Of a DNA stretch of 64,000 nt, positions 1 to 10,900 are shown piece after piece. The notes beneath the pieces are model-generated. The model was given only the letters and a program-made list of their open reading frames with translations, did not search any database and was not told the origin of the DNA. Position 1 is the stretch's first letter, and every line of letters starts with the position of its first letter. The DNA is from Augochlora pura. Taxonomy: Eukaryota > Arthropoda > Insecta > Hymenoptera > Halictidae. Where the stretch lies: assembly GCF_028453695.1 (NCBI RefSeq), contig NC_135782.1:16858190-16922189 (forward strand), in the 5' to 3' direction. The position numbers were made by a program, and so were the translations under genes.

Positions 1-1068
1 CCTAATTTGAATTTAGGTTACCAATGCAAATATCACGGTGCTTTGCTGTACAAAAAAAAACTGTTACACCAGCGAAGCGAGCACAGTTTCACAGAGTATC
101 GTGACAAATCGTTTCGTTATCGGAAAGAATCCCCGGCCCGGCAAGTACCGGCGTCAGCGGCGCGGTTTACAAGGGAGCAGAACTTGCCGGCGGTAGAAGG
201 CGCCGAATCCGGTCCGCCGCTTTGTTCCCGTTTAATAAATATACGGACGCGTCTGGTTTATTCACGTGACGTCAAGCCAGAACGTTCCCACGCGAAGCGT
301 GAACGGGCGAGAGCAATCAATCCGGGGCATTTTCATCTCCGAAAGTTTTACGTGCAGGCATGCCTCGGGGATCAATTCCGGTGCCGTGTGTACCGATAAT
401 CTGTGTCTGTCGTGCGGCCGCACAGCCTGTGCGCGCCGCCCTCGAAAAGAAAGGGACGAGGAGGGGTGTAGAAGGGATGGCGGTGGTGGCCCGCGCGGGT
501 GGCACCCTCCGCAGGCCGCGTTCTACAACAATACCGAGGGAGGGAGGGGGGCCGATGGTATTCCTATGCACCTATCGGTGGTCGACCTCGAAACATGTAT
601 ATCGATCCGGAGTTATGCGTCCGGCATGCCGAGGCTCCTCGGCCACTCACAATTCGGAACAATCGCACTTGATTGGAGAGAGCATTGGGCCAGATGCTGG
701 ATCGTTCGTTTCATTTGACCCTGGCCCTTAATCGCGTCCACCGAAAATTAATTACCGCCCATGAGATTTTCGCTGTTTAACAGCCTACTCTCTTCGTGTC
801 GAGCCTCTCCCGCCTTTCATGGTTCGACAGATTTTATTCGACCGATTCGATTACGACGGAACCGATATTACACCCTCGACAAGCAATGCGAATTTGATTA
901 TGCTATGACCCCCGCTGCGCGCCAGCTACGCTGGCGAAACGTGATAGGGGAACAGAGCAGTCGACGTTGTACTCTCTGTGGCGATACTGACATTATATTC
1001 ATATTATATTAGTGGTATCAATTTTAATGATTGAGAGTTTTAATGCAGAAGAGTTGACATGGTTGTTT
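1..1068. other. Unassigned, mostly GC-rich; no exon recognised
   Basis: Several short open frames overlap on both strands, as expected in GC-rich DNA with few stops, and none shows a known domain. I looked for the missing DOMON N-terminal exons of the downstream gene here and did not find them. The stretch is probably intron of that gene. Confidence 0.5.
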
Positions 1069-1180
1069 TGATATTTTTATATGATATTTCTTTGATTTTT
1101 TTATGATATTTCTTTGATATTTTTATGATATTTCTTTGATATTTTTATGATATTTCTTTGATATTTTTATGATATTTCTT
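1069..1180. repeat. 22-bp AT-rich tandem repeat, about 5 copies
   Basis: The unit GATATTTTTATGATATTTCT followed by TT repeats about five times almost without change. The near identity of the central units suggests a young array. It lies upstream of the first visible exon, probably in an intron. Confidence 0.85.
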
Positions 1181-1530
1181 AGACATTTTTATTACTTAAA
1201 AAATGTATTTAATATAACGTGGCCAATCAAACGATGTTGAGAAAAGAAAAAGATGCGACCATAAGGAGAGCGAAAGGGGTGATAAAAAGGGTTGGCTCGT
1301 GGACGCGACAGACCTCGATAACAGGTTAACGCAATGCGCGGATGGAGGAACGCTTTTCCCTCTTATAGGCGGCCTCGCCGAAACACTGGCGATATGAAAT
1401 CGCCGGAGGGGGATATTGCGAAATAAAAAGGGTTAAATTAAAAATTCTCGGTCGAGCAAGACCCCCGTCCTTTTGCCCGGCGTCTCGAGAATATTCCTGC
1501 GGAATTTCAACGCGAAAGAAACTAGGAAGA

Positions 1531-1565
1531 CGAAGAGAGAGAGAGAAAGAGAGAGAGAGGGCCTT

Positions 1566-1601
<36 letters not shown>
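1531..1601. repeat. (GA)n followed by (CT)n, imperfect palindrome
   Basis: A GA-rich half runs directly through GGGCC into a CT-rich half, so the two halves can pair with each other. It is a simple-sequence palindrome about 100 bp upstream of the first visible exon's acceptor. Confidence 0.8.
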
Positions 1602-1603
<2 letters not shown>

Positions 1604-1706
1604 TTCTCGTTACGCGGTCGCCTCTAGCCGTAGGTCCCGACTTTTATAGCGAGCCCGAACACAAAAGACGTCTCTTTGTGCTTACCCCCTCCCCCTGCCT
1701 GTAAAG

Positions 1707-1984
1707 CCACCCTTATCGATATTTCTCCGATAACAAAAATGAACGGCACCGACTTGAACTTCACCGTCCCCCACCGCTTTCTGTTCCAGAACGACACGAT
1801 GCAAGTGGTTTGGCAATATCACAAGGAGGAGCCGGCGTCCGCCGCCGGTGTACTGCCGGCGAACGGCGCTGTGCGCGGCTCGAGGCCGCTTTATCTGGTG
1901 CAGAGGGACTCGCAGCCGAAGCTAAGCCCGCGCAGCCAAGAAGCCGAGCAGTCGCTTCAAACGTGGGACATATTGAACAAGCAG
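1707..1984 (+). CDS. MOXD1-like exon A (first visible; DOMON C-terminal part)
   Basis: The acceptor is a pyrimidine-rich tract ending in gtaaag at 1706; the donor is CAG|GTACGT at 1985. The frame starts with two bases of a split codon, so the upstream intron is phase 1, and the downstream intron is phase 0. It encodes TMQVVWQYH at the end of the DOMON fold, the family motif RGSRPLYLV, and TWDILNKQ, which leads into the N-terminal copper domain. Sequons NGT, NFT and NDT fit a secreted protein. An internal ATG at 1739 could be misread as the start, but homology continues upstream of it. The 5' border is the least certain of the six exons. Confidence 0.8.
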
Positions 1985-4900
1985 GTACGTGTCGAAGATC
2001 ATTTATCCACGTCCGCGGACGGCTACCGAGACGATCAATTACCGCCGAACGCTGTATTTTATCCTTATGCAACGCGACCGCGTCCGCCTCACCTGTGCCC
2101 GCCCCTCTTTCCCACCTTTCCTTATTACCACCACCACGTTCGATCTGTCATTGTTACTGTCGTCCCGTCCACCTTGCGTTGCCGGAGCACGTGGTTGTGC
2201 GCCTTTTTACTGACCCACGTGGCTAGTCTATCCCTACCTGTTCTATAAGAGTGGGGGGGGGGTGTTGAGTGACATATCCCCTCTCCTTAAGGCGAATTTC
2301 CAAAGCGTAAACGTTGTTACTTTTTGTCTATTTTACCAGCGATTTTTCTTTATTATTTTTATAATTTTTATCTTTATTAATACCTATCACTCATTTTGTC
2401 ATCTTTGTTCCCTCTCTCCTCACTTGTGAGTCCAATGTCCTTTAATTTTGTCCAGGAGCTTTGTCACAAGTGTCCCCATTTCCTCTATTTTTGTGGGACT
2501 TGTTCCTGTACCAGGGTTTAGTGTATAAGCTCAGAATAAATTGGCATAAGGATAAAACGTGAAATCAGCCTTATTATGCATGGGTCCGACCATATCCGTG
2601 GTCGAAAGTCGAATTTCTTTGTCTAACCACGTCGACGACCCTTTTCTTAATGCTTGGGTAGGGCTAACATAACCTACGGACTTAAAACTAATTATAGTAA
2701 TGACTAGTTAGATTTGTCTTAAATAAGGGCTTAAAACTAACTATACCAATAACTGATTACATTTGACCTAAACTAGTTACGTTTAACTTAACCTAAGGGC
2801 TTGAAACTAACTATATCAGGGACTGCTTAGATTTAACTTAACCTAGATACATTTAACATAACCTAGTTACTCTAGATGCCGCGTCGAGCCTACCACAACA
2901 CTTTCATCCTTACTTTGGTTTCCCATATTCTCCTAATATCCCTGTGTCCCTACCTCCCCCCCCCCCCCCCCCCCCCCCCCCCCNNNNNNNNNNNNNNNNN
3001 NNNNNNNNNNNNNNNNNNNNNNNNNNNNNNNNNNNNNNNNNNNNNNNNNNNNNNNNNNNNNNNNNNNNNNNNNNNNNNNNNNNCCCCCCCCCCCCCCCCC
3101 CCCCCCCCACCTCTCCGTATCTTCGTGTTACCTTTCCCCCACCATTCCCCTGATCGTTTCCAAGCAGCCGGTTCGACGGTCACTCGATGATGTGCGAAAC
3201 GGGCGGGAGGTTTCGCGTGGGCGTAAAATTATGGTGTAACGCGAGCTATTGCGTGGCCGAGTATCCCATAATATGATTACAACAGCCATGAAGAAGAATT
3301 CCAACGCGTACGGATACTTTCGCGTATGCATAATGATAGGCCACGGCGTAGGTGGTAATAATGTAATGGATAGGTGTTCGCTGGATTTTCGGTGTTGGGA
3401 CATTAACCAGTCGGTACAAAAAATCCTCCCCACACCCTTTTCGTATCTTTTGTAAGGGATTTTTGTTTGCCGAACCTTTGCACACCTTACAAACACCTCC
3501 CGATGACGAAGAGTAGGGGAAGGGGGGAAGTCGTTGCAGTGGGTTTGCATTTATTTTGTTTAGAATGTCCCGAAATAACAAATATACAACACGCGATAAT
3601 ATTCTGTCTATCGATTGGTCGATTGTTGCTCCCCGCAATTAGTTTTGTTATAATTGGTTACCGCCATAGAAATTATGCCGTGTTTACACGTGCCAGCGCG
3701 CTGCACCGGTGGTGCATTTCCCTGGGTAAATTACGAGCGATTTGTTAAACGCGAGAGCATTGTGCCGTCGTAACAATATCGTATCTAACTATATAGGGCC
3801 TCTCTGTTTTAATGCGAAAGAGCATTTGTTGCTATTGGCGGTGGCCGTATCTATTTTGCAACTAGAATTGCAACGGATAAAGTGTCACCATACCAAAAAG
3901 TAATTTAATTAGGCTCTCCCACCTGGAGCTCACGGATCACTGTAATGCTAGATATAGAGGAGTCATCATGATCATAACCATAATCATCAATATAACGTTC
4001 ACATAACCCTGGATGAAATCTTGAGATAACCCTCAACAAAATCTGGACATAACCTCACGGATCGCTATACTGCTACATATAGATGAGCCATCATGATCAC
4101 AATCATCAACATAACCTGACATAACCCTGGACAAAGCTCTATCTTTCTCTCTCTCTCCTTATTATCAAACTTAACCTTAAAAATAGCTTAAATATCACCA
4201 TATCTACCATATGCTTCCCCCTTAATATCGCACTAAACTCCATCCTCTTCAAATCTAAAAGATAAATATGGCGACAGTCGCAGTCACATGACCACCGTCT
4301 CGCTGGAAAAAGTCTCCGTGGCGCGAATCTACAGGTGTCGCCCTCGATTAACCTAGACGGTCGAGATGGCGCTGTCCCCTTGAACAAAGAGCGGTGCAAG
4401 GCAGGTTAGGATAAGGCCTAGGGAGAATCCGGTCCCCCTGACACAGTTCGGCCACATGGCGGCTAATTTGACGGGGGAGTGGGAAGCGGGCTCGTCGAAA
4501 TATCTGGCCGCAATCTGTTACGGGAAGGGGCGTCCATTACTCGTCGGTTAGTTGGCACTCGAAGGTGTCCGGGATTTTGTTGTCGCGCGATACTTCGGCT
4601 CGATTTACCGCGCTTCTGTTCCGCGAACACGTCGCCGCGGGGCTCTGCGACGCGGAGAGGTGAGGAGGCTGTAGCGGTACAGGGGGGTGGCAGCAGCAGC
4701 GTTCGCTCTCCCGGCACGTGAGATGAATGTTCGAACCCCATTTAACGTTTAGGCCGGGCCGCGGAGTGGATTTTTATCGGATTCAAGCCGCGGAGCATTG
4801 TGCGAGCGCGAATTTATGACGGCATAAATCTTAACCGCGCGGGTCGCATCCGGCAAAAACTATTCGTTCATTAGAGCCGGCCCGGGGCCCATAGATTACC

Positions 4901-7900
4901 GGAGTCGACGCTATCGCGCGGATCAGACAATGCTAATTCCACGGGCCGCCGTGCTTATAGTTTATATCGGAGGTCCCTCTTTTGGCGGAGAATTTACGCG
5001 TCACGCGCACCGAGGGAAAGGGATCGATCAACCGGGCGAACGGGGGATGGGAAGAATGGCCGAGGCATTCCGGGTTCGATTCGATTCGACGCCGAGTGAA
5101 CTGACTCGTAAAAACAGCGGATTCGTAAACGCGGAAATATGGAAGGCTTTTTCACGAAATCTTGGATCGTTTGCTCGCGAGGATATTTTATTTCTACCTC
5201 GCGGAATCTGCACCGAGTCCCCGTAAAACACAGACCATCCTAAATTTTCTACCGTGTTCGAAACGTTCATTTATGCGAACCAAACGATTCCTTGGGTGAT
5301 TTCAAGCAACTTTTTCCTTTGCAGAAATTCTCTACTAGGTCTCGTTTAGGAGATATTAACGAAATACGCGGACGAATCGACGTGCCGCGTACGACGCCCC
5401 GCCCGCGCGGCCAATGGCGCGACGCAATGGTACCGCGTAGGCGGGACGTCGAGCGGTCAAGTGTTTTTCGTCGATAACTCGCGAACGAAGCGTCGTAGAA
5501 AATTGCCGCGAAGGAAAAAGTTGCTCAGAATCGCCTCCATAATCGCTTTTCATTGTTCAATGATTGTACCGCGATAACCGGTATTAATTTCACTGTGTAA
5601 AGTCGCAGCTACGGCAACTTCTCTCGTTCCTTTTCATTTCTGATTCGAGTAATTCAATCAAGCGATGCGTGCCGATGGGTCGCGTAATGGCAACGCCGAC
5701 GAACCGAAAGGCGTAGGGGGGTCCGGACGGCGGTATTATCAGGAAACCCGGAACGAAATAATAAATTGGAATTACGGGGCGGCGGGCGGCGCAGCGTTCG
5801 ACGACGCTAATTTCATCAGCTCTGTTTACAATTTATACATCGAATGGGATCGCGGGGAGCCGGTGTGTTTCGTTGCTCATCACGCTGTAACAAATTACCG
5901 CTTCTCCGAACCGGAAAGAAATTACTCGTTCGCCCGGCAAATGAAACGATTCCGCGCCCCCTCCTCGTCCCCTTTTCGCCTCTTTTATACCGCGGACAAG
6001 CGCGCGCGCGCCCCGGCGGCAACGATGGAATTGTTTGTCCAACGGTTCGATCTCGAACTTCCCAGGGATTTTTGCGAAGCTGCTCGCCTTTTACTGGCCC
6101 TCCCCCCCCCCAACCCCTGATATCGGAGTGGAAATTGTTTCCTGCGCAACAAACGTGAATATTGGCCATCGTATTATTTTCCCGCTGTGCGTCGAGGACG
6201 CGATATCAAATACGAGCCTCGACTAAGGATTCCCTGACGTCGTGTTCGACGCTGGAAATTTGTAAAATTATTGGGAGAATTGTTGTAAAAATATTCTCGC
6301 GTGAGTTGACGTTTTTATTCGTCTTGCTGCAGTCGAGGTGGATTATTTTAATTTTTCAATGTTTGCACTAAGAAGACTAATATTAATTCTATTTATATTT
6401 TAATGTATTTCTTCCTAGAGTTTCTTTTGCTATAGTCTAACAGAGGATCTAAAATAAAAGCTTTCGTTTTACTATACTATATCACTATCGTGCTACTATA
6501 CTATACTTACTAAACTATAATAATATAATAATATATATTTATTTTCAGCCTCACGGCCAAGAAATAGGACTTGGTTTACACAAACCTAACTCTACAATTC
6601 TATCTTAACCTTTCATTCATTATATACATTTTCATTCACACACTTATCTCATTTACCTACTGCCTAAAAACCGTTTCTTACTCTAAAATCCTAATAAAGC
6701 CTTCTCCTTTGCCCTTTCTTTTCTCTTTTTATCTACCTTGCCCAGCCATTCTTCCACCTTCTCGTTCTTTCTACCGCTTACTACCTCCTCGATCGTCACT
6801 CCTCTTTCCGTTTTCCTGCAATCTCTTACGAGATGCTCCAGTGTCCCAAACATCTCCCCACACAGGTCACAGTTTCTTTCTTCCTCTTTCTCCCAATATC
6901 TGTTCCATCTTTCCATATTTCCACATCTTGCTCTCGCTACTAATTTCTGGCATCCTCCTTTACCTTCCCTGCTCAGGTACTCTGGAAGAACCCAGATTTT
7001 TATTTTTTGGTACCGCGGGTTAAATTTCGACTGTGCCACTTTACGGAATTGCTTCTGCTGCTGCACCTCTACATCTCTATTCCTCAACCTTGAACCCACA
7101 TCTTCTCCACTATCCCTCAACCGATTTACACCTTCTTGGCTCCATCCATTCCTCTTAAAATATTCCTCCCTTTCCATTCTGCTTTTGATTTTCAGCTCCT
7201 CATTTCTCTCTTTTTCCTTCAGACACTCTGCAGCAATTCTTCTTTCACCACCTCTCTTCAAATTCTCCTCAAACCTTATAGCCCTATGTCCTGTACACAC
7301 GCTAACTTTCACTCTCTTTGTCTCCTCCAGCACTATGTAACTTGGCGTAGTAACATCTAGGCCCAGTGTCCACTTTATATATCTTAATTGTACCCGCTCT
7401 ACTGCTTCTCTTTCTCTGTACCCCCATAATTCTACTCCGTATAATAACACCCCCAGTACCAACATATCAAAAAGGAACATTCTCATTCTAAAATTATCTT
7501 TAAATATCCTCTCCCCAATGCCCCATGCCTGATTTAAAACTACGTTTGCCCTCTTCGTCCTCTCTCTAATATGCTTATCCATATTACCGTTCCTCTGGAA
7601 TATTATCCCCAGATAACAGAATTCCTGTACCACCTCTATCTCCCTTCCCTTCCATTTCCATTGCGTTTCCTTGTTCTTGCCTCCCCCCTTTCGGAATATC
7701 ATTGCTTTCGTTTTCTCCACATTGAGATTCAGCTCCTTTCTGTCCAGATAACTCTCCAATCTCTTCATCATACTTTTTAACTCCTCCTCTCTCTTCGCCA
7801 CCAGCACCACGTCGTCTGCATATGCCAGAGTCCAAAATCTAAGATTCCCTGCGTCGATCCCCCCCAAAATGCCTTTCCTCATGTGCTCTTCCATATCTGC

Positions 7901-10900
7901 CAAGAAAATAGTGAACAGTGAGGGACTGAGCGGGCAACCCTGTCTCAGTCCCTCGCCTGTCCAGAACTCTTTAGTCATTCCCTCGTCTGTCTTCACCACA
8001 TTTCTCGTTTCCGTATATATTTCTTTAATCCTTTCCGTTAGTCCTTTCCTCACACCCCTCTCTGCCATGGCTTCCCAGAGCTTACTTCTCTTCACTGTGT
8101 CGAAAGCAGCTTTTAAATCTACGAACAATGCGTACACCTTTCCTTTCTTTTTCATCGTTTCCCTTTCTACCACATGCTGTAGTATGTACGCATTGTCGAT
8201 CGTCCCTCTATGTTTCCGAAACCCCGCTTGCGTATCTGGCAAAATGCCCTTCTCTTCCACATCCTTCCTCAATCTTTCATTTAAGATTGCCGCGTAAATT
8301 TTGTAAGCTGTGCAGAGCAAGCTTATACCTCGATAGTTTTCCGGTACTTCTGCATTCCCTTTTTTATAAATGGCGATAATGCCCGCGCTCCTCCAATCTT
8401 CCGGGAAGCCTTCTCCGTTCCAGACCTTCTTTATCATTTCTTTTAGCTTATTCCTCGTCGCACCCTCACTATACAGCCACGCTTCGTTCGGGATATCATC
8501 CCCTCCCGCCGCCTTCTTCTTCCTCAGGTTCCTTATCTGTTCCTCTATTTCCTCCTCCGTCAATTCTGGTTCCGTATCTTCTGTCTTTTGGAGCACTCTT
8601 TCCTCTCCCTTTACTCTCTCTTCAGCCCCCCCAAGTAACGTCATGAAATGCTCTCTCCACTTCTCCAACGCGATATTATTTTCCACTTTTTCCTTCCTCT
8701 TTCTATTCTTATTAATGTATTTCCATATTTGCTTTTCTGTCCTTGCCAATCTTATTTCCTTCTCCTCCTCTTCCTTTCTCTTTTTTTCTTTACTTTCGCA
8801 GAGTCTTCTGAATTCCGACCTCCTTTCCACATATTCTTCTCTCCGGATCTTACCTTTCCTCCATCTCCTTAGCCACCTATCTACCTTCCTTTTCTGTTTG
8901 GTGCACTCCCTATCCCACCAAAGTTTTTGCCCTATTTTCCACTTCCTTGTCACTATCTTCTTCTTTATCATCCACCTGTTCACCGCTGATTTCAGCCTTC
9001 GCCATTCCTCTTCTATTCCCCCTTCTTCTTCAAATACCATTCCACCCGTTCGTTCCTTATATTTTGTCACTGCTTCCTCGTTCCAACACACTGCTTCCTT
9101 CTCCAGTTTCCCTCCCTCTGCTTGTCTTTTCCCTGCTACTGCATCTATTTCCAAACACAGAGGTTGATGATCCGACTCAATCCTGTTCCCTATCCAGAAT
9201 TTTTCCGATCTTTCCCAACCTAACTCATTTACAATTACGTAATCTATCACTGATGCACCTCTTTTTTCTATACACGTGTACTCCCCTTCTTCGTCTCCTT
9301 GTACATTGCCATTCAAAATGTTCCAACCCCTTTCTTCTATCAACCGCAGTATTCTTTCTCCTTCTCTATTTTTAATTTTGTCTTTCGACTTTCTATTTTT
9401 CTGCTCTTCCTGCGGTTCCCCTATATAAACGCCGCCCTCCCTTCCCGTCCTAGCATTCAGATCTCCTCCTATTATTAGTGCCTCCTCCCTTACTTCTCCC
9501 GCTTTCTCTTCTAACACTTTTATTATCTTTTCTATTCTTTTATTGTTGTATATTGTCCACACGTCCCACGTTTCATTCTCTATTTCAATTTTCACTTCCA
9601 GCATACCTTCCTCTTCTTTACATTCTTCCGTGACAGTCCATCCTTCCCTTATTCCTACTATTATACCCCCGCGCGCCCTTCCCCTTCTTTTTTCTCTTTT
9701 TGCAAACTGGCATCTCCAGTCCCACCCTTTTGGCAAGACCTTTTTTAAGCTTTCCCATCTTTTCGCTTCTACCCATGTCTCCGTTAGCCCTACGAAATCA
9801 TACCCATCGACGAATTTCCAAAATTCCCTATCCTTATTTCCTACCCCTGCTACATTCCACCAAAGAAGTCTTCCCCTCTTGTCCACCTCTCCTGACCTTT
9901 GTTTACTACTAGCTACTCCCTGCCCTTCTCCTCCATCCTTACCGCTTGCCTGTACTTCCTTATCTTTTCGTGAGGCTGCTTTTAAAAACCCTGCTTTACT
10001 TCTAGTTTTTCTGTTTCCACATTCCAATAATGCCATTTCCCTTGAATATTCAATTTCTTATATGCTATTTTTACCTGCATACCTTCCGCTTTCAGTTTCC
10101 TTGCTTTCTCCCTTATTAATCTTTGTACTCTCCTTTCTTCTTCCGTCAAGTCATGCTCTATGTATATCCTCTTTGTGCCAAGCTTCCTTTTTTTCGTCAT
10201 GACTTCTTGCTTCTTTTCCCAGCTACTCATCTCTACTATTATCACTCTATTATCTTCTCCTCCTTTACATTCCACTTTGCTTACTCCCCCGATTACTCCT
10301 AATTCTTCCCTCAGAAAGCCCTCCACTCCACCTCTACTACTTTCTTTATTTATCCTTAAACCTTTGATAACTACGTTGTTTTTTCGTTTTTCTTTGTCCT
10401 GCTGATGCATACTCCTCTTCAGTTTCTTTACCTCCTTCCACACCTCCTCTTCCGGGCCTCTTACTCCATTCTCCTCTCCCCTTCCTACTCCCTTCCCCAG
10501 TCTTTCCTCTACCATTTGCAGAATTTCTGTCCTTAGCTCCCGTTTCTCCTCCTCTCTACGCTGCTTCTCTTCCCTTTTCTGCTCCTCGATTCCTCTTAGC
10601 ACTCCTTCCAACCTGTTACATAATTCTGTCTCCTTCTTTTTCCATCCACTTTCTAGCGTTTCTATTCTGTCCGTTAATCCTTTCATTTCCCTCTTTATTT
10701 CTTTTTTCAATTCCATTCTTCCCTGTGCAATTTCACTACGAATTCCTTCCATTTTCTTTAATATTATTCCTAACATTCCGGTGGCTAGACCTTCATCTTC
10801 CTCTTCCATTCCTGATGCGTCCGGTCTCTGAGGCGTTTTCTTATTATCCTTTTTTTTTGATACCTGGTCTTCCTCCTGGGTCTCTTCTTCCGTTTCATCT

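Noticed and set aside
1..1700. Upstream DOMON and signal-peptide exons of the monooxygenase
   Set aside because: No frame contains the expected DOMON motifs; they must lie outside the window.
2876..3190. Proline- or glycine-rich frames across the N gap on both strands
   Set aside because: They are translations of poly-C and unknown bases; no protein can be inferred.
5665..6120. 151-codon ATG frame in the large intron
   Set aside because: No recognisable family, overlapped by minus-strand frames of similar length in GC-rich DNA; a transcript would be needed to accept it.
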